The translations under genes and the position numbers were made by a program. A DNA stretch of 64,000 bases, from contig PLOH01000105.1 in the NCBI GenBank assembly GCA_003142955.1, positions 1 to 64,000 on the forward strand, read 5' to 3'. Positions 42,406 to 50,841 of this stretch are shown piece by piece (the first letter of the stretch is position 1; every line of letters begins with the position of its first letter). The DNA comes from Opitutia bacterium. GTDB taxonomy: Bacteria > Verrucomicrobiota > Verrucomicrobiia > Opitutales > Opitutaceae. The notes under the pieces are model-generated. The model was not told the origin of the DNA and ran no database searches. It saw nothing but the letters and a program-made list of their open reading frames with translations.

Positions 42406-43497
42406 CTATTTTCGCTGGAGGCTGGCCGGCCGCTTGGTTCGCACCGGAACACCGGAAGCATGGCAGTCGGCGCATTTGACGAAATGGATATTGTGGCGGC
42501 TCGCGGAAGATTTGAAGGTCGTGTCCATCCGCTCCACCTCGAGGCCGCAATTCGACAGCCGGGGATGGCAACTCGCACAGGAGGCGCGGGCATTCAGCTC
42601 ATGCCCGCCGTGACAGGCTTGGCAGCTCAGGCCCTCGTGCACCCCCACGCACGTCCGATCGTCCCCGGAACCCGCCTGGAAAGTGAAATCCGGTGCATGG
42701 CATTGGTAGCAGATCCCTTGGCGTGTGTCGGGCGACACGCTCACCGGCCGGGTGCCGTCGAACATGGCCGGCAACGGCAGCAGTTCCGTGCGGAAATGCA
42801 CCTGTTCGCGCCGATCATAAAACGCCGCCGGCGACGGTGGCGCCGCGGGAGGATTCGCCTCTGAGGCTATTGGAAGCAGGCCCAGCGGCGTTCCAGGACG
42901 GTGCACTTCATGGCAGGCCAGGCAGGGAATCGACGCCTCACTCGGCTGGACGGAGGCGGTGGCGAGATGCCAGGGCCCCTGGCGGGTGAGCGGCTGGACC
43001 AACTCCCGGATGCTCCGCTCAAAGTACATTCCGTGGCACAGCAGGCATTGGTCGTTCAGGAGCCGTTTGGTGTTGTGGTCGGAATTCAGGAAGATCCGCT
43101 CGTAGGTCGCGTGGTGCGGTCCAGCGGCCCAGGACGCAAATTCCTGCTGGTGGCATTTGCCGCAACGTTCGTTCATGCCCCGGCTGATGTCGCGCTGCTG
43201 GACCAACAGTCGCTCGGGCACCTGCCCGCGAAGATGCCGCCAGAGTTGGCGGACGTTGTTCAAATGGAACCCGACGTCCGTCGAGAAAATGCTGCCGTGG
43301 CATTCCTTGCACTGCACGGAACGGTGCGATGAGGCCGTCCAAAGATGATAGGCAGGCTCAAGTTCGTGACAGCGGATACAGGCTTTGCCGCCCGCGGCGG
43401 CGTAGTAGACGCTTCCCGCCGGCACGGCCAGAAGCAGCAGGGCGATCGGCACCGCAAGCACCAGCCAGATGATTCGATATTTTCGTCCGGTTGCCAT
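42406..43497 (-). CDS. Membrane-anchored nine-heme c-type cytochrome
   Basis: A 363-aa cytochrome with an N-terminal membrane helix (IIWLVLAVPIALLLLAVPAG) and NapC/NirT-like start. Nine CxxCH heme sites are visible in order: CIRCH, CKECH, CGKCH, CLLCH, CLACH, CYQCH, CQACH, CASCH and CADCH, each with covalent heme c in the periplasm. A Pro/Ala-rich linker separates hemes 5 and 6. It lies 9 bp after the GMC gene in the same operon, so it should accept electrons from that flavoprotein and pass them to quinone or outward. The usual partner in such complexes is a three-heme cytochrome, so this is atypical. Confidence 0.92.
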   Translation of the reverse strand: MATGRKYRIIWLVLAVPIALLLLAVPAGSVYYAAAGGKACIRCHELEPAYHLWTASSHRSVQCKECHGSIFSTDVGFHLNNVRQLWRHLRGQVPERLLVQQRDISRGMNERCGKCHQQEFASWAAGPHHATYERIFLNSDHNTKRLLNDQCLLCHGMYFERSIRELVQPLTRQGPWHLATASVQPSEASIPCLACHEVHRPGTPLGLLPIASEANPPAAPPSPAAFYDRREQVHFRTELLPLPAMFDGTRPVSVSPDTRQGICYQCHAPDFTFQAGSGDDRTCVGVHEGLSCQACHGGHELNARASCASCHPRLSNCGLEVERMDTTFKSSASRHNIHFVKCADCHASGVPVRTKRPASLQRK

Positions 43498-43506
43498 GAC
43501 GATTGA

Positions 43507-45162
43507 TCAGCGGAGTCCCCCGCCCCGCCAGGTGCGCTTGATGAAATCCGAGGCGTAGTACGCGATCGCCATGATGGTCAGCACCGGATTAAAACCGCCG
43601 TTGTTCACGTGGACGCTCGCGTCGATCACGAACACGTTGTCCACGTCGTGGAGCTTGCAATGCGGATCGACCACCGAGGTCTTGGGATCGCGGCCCATGC
43701 GGCAGGTCCCGGCTTGGTGCTGTCCGGCGCTCAGCCACCGCTGCTCCTTCTGGCGCCGCAGCGTCTGGATCGCGCCCGCTTCCTTCAGCCAAAGCTCGGC
43801 CATGTCGGAGGCGTGCTTGCAGAGTTCGATGTTGTGCGGATGATCCAGGCCGGAGAGCCGCGCGACGGGAATACCCCAGTAATCGCGGACCCGGGAATCC
43901 ACCTGCACGCGCGAATCGAACACCGGCATTTCCTGCGACGGGCCCATGATAACGATGCTCCGCCGGAACCACGTCCGCATGAAATCCTTGTGCGCCTTGC
44001 CCCAGCGCGGCAGGCCGGGCGGACCCATGCCGGCAAATTGGTACGGCAGGCGTTGGAATTCGTTCGCCAGCATCGCCCCGCCCACCAGGCCCTTGTTTCC
44101 ATGATTGAAATCGCAAATGGCAATTTGCGCGCCCGGGCCCAGATCGTCGTAGATATCGTGGTCGAACAAGCCGAGCGCACCGCTGTAGGCGTGGCCCTGG
44201 AGATTGCGCCCCACCCAATCGAACCGGTTGCCCAGGCCCTGGGGAAAGAGCTCGTTTTTCGAATTCAGCAACAGGCGGGCGGACTCGATGGCCCCGCCGG
44301 AAACCACCACCAGGTCCGCCGTCTGGACCTGCCGACGGTTGTCTTCGTCGAAGTATTCGACCGCGCGGGCCCGGCCCTTCGCGTCCAGCAGAATGCCGGC
44401 GACGATGCTGCGCGTGCGCAGTTCACAATGTCCGGACGCGAGCGCCGTGGGGATCACCGTGTTTTGGGTGCCGCACTTGGCATTGCATTCGCAGGCGAAG
44501 CCGCAGCACCAGCGGCACCGCATACATCCCGCCCGTCCGTTGTACGGGACTGTATTGCGGAGCATCGGAATGTAGAACGGATGCCAGCCGAGGCGCTGCG
44601 CGGCGGGCATCAACAGCTGCGTCTCCACGCAATCAGGCAGGGGCGGCATGGGCAGAGGCCGGCGGCGCGGAGCCTTGAACGGATCAGCACTCTGGTCGCC
44701 GGAAACGCCGATTTCCCATTCCGCTTTCTCGTAGAACGGTTCCAGGTCGTCGTAGGCGATGGGCCAGTCCTCCAGCGTACTTCCGTCCGGCGCGCCGTAG
44801 AGGGATTTCATCCGGAAATCCTGGGCCATGTAGCGCCAGGCCATCGCCCCGTAGCTCAGCGTCCCGCCTCCGACGCAGGCTGCGTTGTTGTTATAGGACC
44901 CGTCCGCCGGCCAGACGACTTCGGCGTGCCCCTGGGCATCGACAAACACCCGCGGTTCCTTTTCCTCGTCCGGTCCATACGGAGCGCCCAACGCGGTGGT
45001 CCGCTGGTTTCTCAGGTCGTCCTTGCGCTCCTCATCGGGCGTCACCCAGCGGCCGCGTTCCAGCACGACCACATCCAGGCCCGCTTCCGCCAGTTCCTTG
45101 GCCACCACGCCGCCGCCGGCGCCCGACCCGATGACCACGGCATTGACGTGTTTGAAACTCAT
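43507..45162 (-). CDS. GMC-family FAD oxidoreductase (gluconate/sugar dehydrogenase large subunit type)
   Basis: A 551-aa flavoprotein. The FAD-binding motif is VVIGSGAGGGVVAKELAEAG, followed by VLERGRW. Near the middle, CMRCRWCCGFACECNAKC holds seven cysteines within 18 residues, in the region where some FAD glucose dehydrogenases bind an iron-sulfur cluster. The C-terminus has HQAGTCRMGRDP and NNGGFNPVLTIMAIA, typical GMC substrate-site motifs. It has no signal peptide of its own; export would ride on the Tat-bearing small subunit. Its start overlaps that gene by 4 bp (ATGA). The substrate is unknown; sugar acids, polyols and cyclitols are candidates. Confidence 0.93.
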   Translation of the reverse strand: MSFKHVNAVVIGSGAGGGVVAKELAEAGLDVVVLERGRWVTPDEERKDDLRNQRTTALGAPYGPDEEKEPRVFVDAQGHAEVVWPADGSYNNNAACVGGGTLSYGAMAWRYMAQDFRMKSLYGAPDGSTLEDWPIAYDDLEPFYEKAEWEIGVSGDQSADPFKAPRRRPLPMPPLPDCVETQLLMPAAQRLGWHPFYIPMLRNTVPYNGRAGCMRCRWCCGFACECNAKCGTQNTVIPTALASGHCELRTRSIVAGILLDAKGRARAVEYFDEDNRRQVQTADLVVVSGGAIESARLLLNSKNELFPQGLGNRFDWVGRNLQGHAYSGALGLFDHDIYDDLGPGAQIAICDFNHGNKGLVGGAMLANEFQRLPYQFAGMGPPGLPRWGKAHKDFMRTWFRRSIVIMGPSQEMPVFDSRVQVDSRVRDYWGIPVARLSGLDHPHNIELCKHASDMAELWLKEAGAIQTLRRQKEQRWLSAGQHQAGTCRMGRDPKTSVVDPHCKLHDVDNVFVIDASVHVNNGGFNPVLTIMAIAYYASDFIKRTWRGGGLR

Positions 45163-45767
45163 GGGCTTTGCGGCGCGCGGCTGGCGGTTGCAACGTTCCA
45201 GTCGGCGCTGAGCGGCCGGCGGCTGCGCACCGGCGGCGTGGGAAGGCCCAACATGCGCCAGCTGACCGCATCGCGATTGCCGCCATGACGCGGTCCGCCG
45301 TAAAAGCCCTCCAGCGTGTGTTCGACCAACCGGTTGAAGAAATCGCTGGCCGAAATCTGGCTCCAGACCGCGCCCGGGGCCTGATTCGATTCGAGTTTGC
45401 GGAGCAGTTCGTCCTGCTGCGCACTGTCCAGGTCAATGAACTCCTTGCTGAACAGGGTGAGACAGGACTCGCTCACCCCCTTGAGGCCAATCCGGTAAAG
45501 CGACTGATAGCGGCGATGATAGCCGACCAGCTTGCGGTCGATGAAGTCCACCACGCCCGCCCAGGCGGCCCCGGGATCCTTGTCCGCCGGGATGATTCGC
45601 TCGCACATGGCATTGACCGTCGCCGCCTCGGATTCGGTGAAATAACGGTGCGACGATCCCCAAAAAGAAGACGGCAACTGGATCAGAGGAGCGGCCAGCA
45701 GGGTCACCGAAGACGCGCGCAGGAAATCCCGTCGGGTCATGGGCCTGACTGAAGGCAAATTATCCAT
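45159..45767 (-). CDS. Tat-exported gluconate-2-dehydrogenase subunit 3-type protein
   Basis: A 202-aa small subunit with a twin-arginine signal (MTRRDFLRASSVTLLAAPLI). After it, YFTESEAATVNAMCERIIPA then DKDPGAA is the family hallmark, and the C-terminus has GFYGGPRHGGNRDAVSWRML, as in gluconate 2-dehydrogenase subunit 3. Members carry the flavoprotein through the Tat system and stabilise it in the periplasm. The start at 45767 is preferred because upstream codons lack conservation. It is first in the operon with the GMC and cytochrome genes and divergent from the Gfo/Idh/MocA gene (111 bp). Confidence 0.92.
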   Translation of the reverse strand: MDNLPSVRPMTRRDFLRASSVTLLAAPLIQLPSSFWGSSHRYFTESEAATVNAMCERIIPADKDPGAAWAGVVDFIDRKLVGYHRRYQSLYRIGLKGVSESCLTLFSKEFIDLDSAQQDELLRKLESNQAPGAVWSQISASDFFNRLVEHTLEGFYGGPRHGGNRDAVSWRMLGLPTPPVRSRRPLSADWNVATASRAPQSP

Positions 45768-45878
45768 AGGGGTCCGCCTAGTTGGGGAATCAGACGAGGC
45801 AAAGGCATTGGGGGCAGAGAACCTCGTCAGCCTCGAATTCATTGATCTGCCTGCGGCATTCGTCAAGCCTGGTGGATC
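45768..45878. promoter_or_regulatory. Divergent promoter region of the redox operon and Gfo/Idh/MocA gene
   Basis: The 111-bp gap between two divergent starts must hold both promoters. No convincing -35/-10 pair or operator palindrome was found by eye. Shared regulation of the two units is plausible from the layout only. Confidence 0.4.
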
Positions 45879-46988
45879 ATGAAACACCCCACCCTCGTCT
45901 TAGGCCTGATTCTACTCACCGCCATAAGTGGGCTCGCCACCGATCCTGCCCGACCTTTCCGACTGGCCATCGTGGGCCTTGATCACGGCCATGTAGACGG
46001 CACCCTCGCCGAAACGCTCAAGCGAAGCGATGTGCGACTGGTGGGCGTCGTCGAGCCCAAGCCGGCCTTAGCTGCCCAGTATGCCCAGCGCTTTCACCTC
46101 CCCGCCTCCTTGCTGTTTTCAGATCTTGAGGAGATGCTCAAGACGGCAAAGCCCGAGGGGGTAATGGTGTTCACCTCGACCTTCGAGCACGTCCGGGTGG
46201 TTGAAACCTGCGCCAGGCACGGGGTGCATGTGATGATGGAAAAGCCGCTCGCTGTCTCCATGGAGCACGCTCGCGCCATTCAGCAGGCGGCCCGGCGCTC
46301 CTCCATTCACGTTCTCGTGAACTACGAGACCACCTGGTATCCCTCCCATGAACTCGCCTACGCTCTCGTCCGCCGGCAGGGTGCCGTCGGCGAACTCCGC
46401 AAGATCGTCGTTCGCGATGGACACCAGGGTCCCAAGGAAATCGGCTGCCCAGAGTCCTTCCTCTCCTGGCTCACCGATCCCGTGCTCAACGGCGGAGGCG
46501 CCATCATGGATTTTGGCTGTTACGGGGCCGATCTGATCACCTGGCTGATGCAGGGACAGCGCCCCCTCCGCGTCACCGCGGTCACGCAGCAACTCAAACC
46601 CGAGGTTTATCCGAAGGTGGATGACGACGCCACGATCATCCTGACCTACCCCCGCGCCCAGGGAATCATTCAAGCTTCCTGGAACTGGCCCATCGGACGG
46701 AAGGACATGGATCTCTACGGCGTCACCGGCGCGATCAAAGTCGCCGACCGCAACACGCTCCAGCTGCAAAACACCGACGGCAATGTTCATGATCTTACAC
46801 CCGCTCCGCTCGATGCCAGCTACCGTGAGCCCATCGCCTATTTTATCGCGGTGGTGAGAGGCGAGATCTCCGAGCATCCCCTTTCCTCTCTCGAGACCAA
46901 CCTAATCGTAACCGAGATTCTGGACGCGGCGCGACAGTCAGCCCGGACCCTTCGGAGCATCCAGCTGCCAGAAAAGCTCGAGGAGTAA
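45879..46988 (+). CDS. Exported Gfo/Idh/MocA-family oxidoreductase
   Basis: A 369-aa NAD(P)-type oxidoreductase with a signal peptide (MKHPTLVLGLILLTAISGLA). The Rossmann start is RLAIVGLDHGHVDGTLAETL, with Gly-rich features altered from the usual GxGxxG (LDHGHVDG). The motif MMEKPLAVSMEHA carries the catalytic-site Lys, and a C-terminal substrate domain (GGGAIMDFGCYGADLITWLM) has the Asp/His-like site. Exported relatives, such as glucose-fructose oxidoreductase, keep a tightly bound cofactor. Divergence from the dehydrogenase operon suggests a linked sugar-oxidation pathway. Confidence 0.88.
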   Translation: MKHPTLVLGLILLTAISGLATDPARPFRLAIVGLDHGHVDGTLAETLKRSDVRLVGVVEPKPALAAQYAQRFHLPASLLFSDLEEMLKTAKPEGVMVFTSTFEHVRVVETCARHGVHVMMEKPLAVSMEHARAIQQAARRSSIHVLVNYETTWYPSHELAYALVRRQGAVGELRKIVVRDGHQGPKEIGCPESFLSWLTDPVLNGGGAIMDFGCYGADLITWLMQGQRPLRVTAVTQQLKPEVYPKVDDDATIILTYPRAQGIIQASWNWPIGRKDMDLYGVTGAIKVADRNTLQLQNTDGNVHDLTPAPLDASYREPIAYFIAVVRGEISEHPLSSLETNLIVTEILDAARQSARTLRSIQLPEKLEE

Positions 46989-47063
46989 GTCTCCGGAACC
47001 CTGGCGCACCAAGACTTTCGCCCCGGAATTAGGTTTCTTCTTCCGGCGGGGAGGGTCGCCGCT

Positions 47064-47100
47064 CAGCCTGTCCTCCATAGGCTGGGCGACGGAGGATGGG
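47064..47100. repeat. CCTCC/GGAGG palindrome between convergent genes
   Basis: CAGCCTGTCCTCCATAGGCT followed by GGGCGACGGAGGATGGGC forms an imperfect hairpin (TCCTCC with GGAGGA). It resembles the core palindrome near 29320 and the block near 32030. It lies in the 135-bp gap between two convergent genes and could also end transcription. Confidence 0.5.
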
Positions 47101-47123
47101 CGGACCGTTCAATTGTCCCCGAT

Positions 47124-48191
47124 CTACTTGTTGGTTTGCGGGTCGTCCCAGACCGGCACGAACTTTGAGCGCCCATCTCCCTTGTGCGTCACGGGGCCCA
47201 TTTTCAGCATTCGGTAATGGCCATAGGGAATCGTCGAAAGGCCGCCGGTCGGGCGCAGCTTGCCGGTCCATGATCTGCCCGGGTGTCCCCAGAGCCCCTC
47301 GGCGTAGACGGGCTGGCCCTGCGCGATGTCGACCAGAACCATGCCGTAGCGCTGGAGGGCAACGCAGATGATGCACTCCTCCCGCGTGAGTGGGAATTGC
47401 GAAAGGTCGAGCTTGGGGTCGAGCTGAATGACCGTTCCCTCGGGTATCCCGCCCTCGACGAAGCCGTCGGTCCAGGCCGCGGGGAACACAAACTCCTTGT
47501 AAGCGCAAAAGCGCGAGGCGGCGGCGATCTTGTGCCGGATTTCACCGGCCATAACTTCGTCGTAGAGGATCAGGCCCGCCACCGCCGGAACGCCCGCGGC
47601 CCGGCTGGGGCCGTGGAAATGGACGCTTTCGCCATCCACCACTCCGAGGTCCTCGGTCTTGAAGACCCCCGGGCCATCGGATGCGTAGACCATTCCGGTG
47701 TTGGATTGCCAGCTGCCGTCGGGATTTTTTGCAAGGGACCACATGTCCCAGACGAGCCTGCGATTCCAGTCGACCGCGGCGAAGTGGCTGTCCCCCCTCG
47801 GGTCGGGCGTGGCCTCCTTCGGGATCGGCACCAGGTCAAACCCCTTCCCGTGGCCGAATTGCTCGTGCTGGGTGTGCCAGATGCGACGCTCGTCCGGGGT
47901 GAGAGTGTGGAGCCCCACCTTCGCGAGCGGCGTGGACTCGTCAACCTCATACACGGGAATGGTCCACTGCACGCAGTTGATCAGAAAGTTCTCCTTGCTG
48001 GGTTCTGTCTCGAGAAGCTTGACCCAGCGCTCCGTGCGCGGCTCGGTCGCGGCATCGGACGCAATCGGCTGGTTCCAGAAGCTGTCATCGGAGAAGAACC
48101 GCCGCGGCGAATCCGAGGTGCGAGCAGCCGCGATCGGAACGCTGGCAGCGAGCATTCCTGAGAGAAGAATGGGGCAGACTTGGAGTTTCAT
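47124..48191 (-). CDS. Secreted protein of unknown function (FFSDDSFWNQPI type)
   Basis: A 355-aa protein with a signal peptide (LQVCPILLSGMLAASVPIAA). It contains RRFFSDDSFWNQPIASDAAT, a motif seen in uncharacterised exported proteins of soil bacteria, then DWNRRLVWDMWSLAKNPDGS, GESVHFHGPSRAAGVPAVAG and REECIICVALQRYGMVLVD. The Trp, Asp and His-rich motifs suggest an all-beta enzyme or sugar-binding protein, but no family is assigned. The start at 48191 gives the clean signal peptide. It is convergent with the Gfo/Idh/MocA gene. Confidence 0.75.
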   Translation of the reverse strand: MKLQVCPILLSGMLAASVPIAAARTSDSPRRFFSDDSFWNQPIASDAATEPRTERWVKLLETEPSKENFLINCVQWTIPVYEVDESTPLAKVGLHTLTPDERRIWHTQHEQFGHGKGFDLVPIPKEATPDPRGDSHFAAVDWNRRLVWDMWSLAKNPDGSWQSNTGMVYASDGPGVFKTEDLGVVDGESVHFHGPSRAAGVPAVAGLILYDEVMAGEIRHKIAAASRFCAYKEFVFPAAWTDGFVEGGIPEGTVIQLDPKLDLSQFPLTREECIICVALQRYGMVLVDIAQGQPVYAEGLWGHPGRSWTGKLRPTGGLSTIPYGHYRMLKMGPVTHKGDGRSKFVPVWDDPQTNK

Positions 48192-48240
48192 GGGTGTTGT
48201 GGGTGGGTCGTAAAGCGTCCTGGCGAAATGACTGGTTGAC

Positions 48241-48650
48241 TCATTTAAGGGCAAGCGTCGCCTCACCGGTCTGCACGTCCAAGCTCAATTTCCTCGGTTT
48301 GGGCAGCGCCAGCATCCCGTGAGATCGTAGTTTCATGGGCAAACAAGCGGTCAAGGGAGACGAGTGATGAGGAATTGACGCTGTTTGGGAGCCGTCGCGT
48401 GGGAGCGGACATTCTGCTCGGATTCCTCCCACTCGCCCAAGTGGTCCGTCGCGGCAGACAGCCTGGGATCGCCGGCCGAGGCCACCAGAATTGTCGGCTG
48501 CCCTTGCCACTCGAAATAGCAGGGATTCTCGGACAGGAGGCAGATGGGTCGACCGGCAGATTCAGCTGCGGAACGGACCCCGGCCAGGTTGCCGATCAGC
48601 CACAGCAGAACCAGATTTGGCCAGGTGGAGAATAGACCGCGCTTTTTCAT
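48241..48650 (-). pseudogene. Remnant of an exported glycosidase-type gene
   Basis: Reading leftwards from 48650, MKKRGLFSTWPNLVLLWLIG is a signal peptide, followed by SENPCYFEWQGQPTILVASA, the start of a family of secreted putative glycosidases (usually N-P-H-Y-F-x-x-x-G-K-P-T). The homology fades and stops at 48351. In another frame, 48241-48340 reads LALPKPRKLSLDVQTGEATL then ALK and a stop, perhaps the end of the same gene. The middle is missing. Together with 48651-48897, this fills the gap before the GH63-like gene, in which no other gene is seen. Confidence 0.55.
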
Positions 48651-48897
48651 GGGGTGGGATGAGGTGAGGACCGGCAGGCGATGACGGTCAAGATCAAGTA
48701 TAGCGGCGCAATCGGTCTGAGGCCATATCTGAACGGGCAAAAACCTGTCCAACGGCGCATGATGGCCCGGGTCAGAATGATCGCACCAGAGGTCGGTGGC
48801 GAGCCGGTGCCAGCGGTGTCCATGATGGGATTGCCAGGAGCGCGCTGGACTGTTCAAAAGCTTGCAGTGCGCGGTTCAACATGCGCCGATCACCACG

Positions 48898-50841
48898 ATG
48901 CCCCTCTGCCCTACCGCCAGGCTCCAGCGGAAAATCGGAACGCCGTTATTCCCGACTCGTTTCAAACCAACCACGCGTTGGGTCGCCGCCCTTGTTTTCC
49001 CGCTGGCGGTTGCGGCCCAGGCGCCGCGCTCTCTCGAGTATGACGCCGTGCAGCAGAGCCTGGCCCAAGGCTGGAATACCTGGGACGTGTATAGCGTCGG
49101 AGCGCAGGTCCTGCTCCCCGAAGGATTCACCATTCGCGTCGGACTCAAGAACAACACCGCCTTGAACGGCGACGCATTTCTGACCGACCTCCTGATCGGA
49201 CGCCGGGGCCAGGGTGAAGAGGACATCGTCCCGGGGCCGCACACCTGGAACGGGAGCTACACGGAGCTCCGCCTGTCGTGGCAGAAGCACGAACTGCTGC
49301 TGCAGACTGCCCACGACGGCGTGGATCTGGTCATGTTGGCGACGCCGGTGGCGTCGAAAACCAGCCTTCCGCCCACCGTGGTCTTCTCGACTGGCGTCCT
49401 GTGGAACTCCCCCGGAGCCGCGATGAAATCCGGGGATCATATTGAATTCAACAATGGCTCCCGCAAAATCTCCGTTTACTGGACGGGACAGGAACAGCCG
49501 CGCGCCGCGCTCCCCATCGCCACGCCCTATTTCGCGGCCCTTTTTCAAACCCCGATCGGACTCAGCACTGGTCACCCAAGATCGGTTGAGCAAATCCGCG
49601 CGATCCTCCAGCGCCAGCGTCCGGCGAGCAGCAACGTCGCGCAGGCCATTGAAAGCGTCATGGGGTGGGACACGTTTTTCGATCCGTCAAAGTCGCGGGT
49701 CATCTCCCCCGTCAGCCGCCTGTGGTCGACGGGTTGGGGCGGCTACGTTCTGTTTGACTGGGACACGTTCTTCGCGGCCTCCCTGGCGGCGGTCGGCGAC
49801 CGCAATCTGGCCTATGCCGACGCCATCGAGACCTTGCAGGAATCCACGCCGGCGGCCTTTGTCCCAAATTACGCCCGCGCCGGCGGCTGGAAGAGTTTTG
49901 ACCGTTCTGAACCGCCGGTCGGCGCGATGACCGTTCTCGCTCTCTACCAGAAATTCCACGACGTCTGGTTTCTGCGCGACACGTTTGCACCGCTGCTCCG
50001 TTGGAACCGCTGGTGGAACGAGCACCGCGAACATGGCGGATATCTCGTTCTGGGTACCGACGCGGGAAACCGGCCGTTGAACCCCGACGACAACTCAATC
50101 GGCACTCAGCAGGGTGCGATGTACGAATCGGGCCTCGATAACAGTCCCATGTATGACGGGGCCCCGTTCCATCCCGAAACCAACCGGATTCATTTGGCCG
50201 ATGTCGGCTTGATTAGCCTGTACGTCGCCGACTGCAACGCCCTGGCCGAGATCGCGGCCCGGTTGGGAAAACCGGGCGAGGAGCAGGAACTGCGTACGCG
50301 CGGTGCCCGATACGGCGCCATGCTCCAAACCCTGTGGGATGAGAAGACGGGGATGTTTCTGAACAAGAATCTGGATACGGGCGCCCTCAGCGCGCGCCTC
50401 TCGCCCACGAATTTCTATCCCCTGCTGGCCCGGACCGCCACGCCTGCGCAAGCCGCCCGCATGGTCAATGAACATCTGCTCAACCCCAAGGAGTTCTGGG
50501 GTGAATGGGTGATCCCTTCCATTGCCCGGTCCGACCCGGCATTCCGTGACCAGAACTACTGGCGCGGTCGCATTTGGGGCCCGATGAACTATTTGGTGTA
50601 CCTGGGGCTGCGGAACTACGACCAGCCCTCGGCGCGCAAACAGCTCGCCCAAAAATCCCTCGCTCTGTTCAACCAAGAGTGGACGCTCAACGGGCACGTG
50701 CACGAAAACTACAACGCGATTACCGGGATGGGCGACGATGTGAGTTCGAGCGACCGATTCTACCATTGGGGAGCCCTGCTCGGCCTGATCGACCACCTCG
50801 AGAATGGCGCACGAGCAGATCAACCTGCCCCGGCAAAATGA
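48898..50841 (+). CDS. GH63-like (MGH1-type) glycoside hydrolase
   Basis: A 647-aa exported enzyme with an (alpha/alpha)6 barrel. The N-terminus has a loose export signal (RWVAALVFPLAVAAQA). An N-terminal beta domain covers about residues 45-240. The barrel has YVLFDWDTFFAASLAAVGDR, NPDDNSIGTQQGAMYESGLD and YWRGRIWGPMNYLVYLGLRN, and late HVHENYNAITG, matching GH63 and mannosylglycerate-hydrolase-like enzymes that cut alpha-glucosyl or similar bonds by inversion. The exact substrate is open. ATG 48898 is preferred over TTG 48862. Its stop overlaps the GH127 start by 4 bp, so the two are co-translated. Confidence 0.82.
   Translation: MPLCPTARLQRKIGTPLFPTRFKPTTRWVAALVFPLAVAAQAPRSLEYDAVQQSLAQGWNTWDVYSVGAQVLLPEGFTIRVGLKNNTALNGDAFLTDLLIGRRGQGEEDIVPGPHTWNGSYTELRLSWQKHELLLQTAHDGVDLVMLATPVASKTSLPPTVVFSTGVLWNSPGAAMKSGDHIEFNNGSRKISVYWTGQEQPRAALPIATPYFAALFQTPIGLSTGHPRSVEQIRAILQRQRPASSNVAQAIESVMGWDTFFDPSKSRVISPVSRLWSTGWGGYVLFDWDTFFAASLAAVGDRNLAYADAIETLQESTPAAFVPNYARAGGWKSFDRSEPPVGAMTVLALYQKFHDVWFLRDTFAPLLRWNRWWNEHREHGGYLVLGTDAGNRPLNPDDNSIGTQQGAMYESGLDNSPMYDGAPFHPETNRIHLADVGLISLYVADCNALAEIAARLGKPGEEQELRTRGARYGAMLQTLWDEKTGMFLNKNLDTGALSARLSPTNFYPLLARTATPAQAARMVNEHLLNPKEFWGEWVIPSIARSDPAFRDQNYWRGRIWGPMNYLVYLGLRNYDQPSARKQLAQKSLALFNQEWTLNGHVHENYNAITGMGDDVSSSDRFYHWGALLGLIDHLENGARADQPAPAK

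Noticed and set aside
43609-45288. 559-codon antisense frame over the GMC gene
   Set aside because: The minus strand has the FAD motif, Cys cluster and operon overlaps; the antisense frame is a by-product of codon bias.
50574-50837. Longer N-terminus for the GH127 gene
   Set aside because: These codons lie in another frame of the GH63-like gene; the signal peptide begins at the ATG at 50838.
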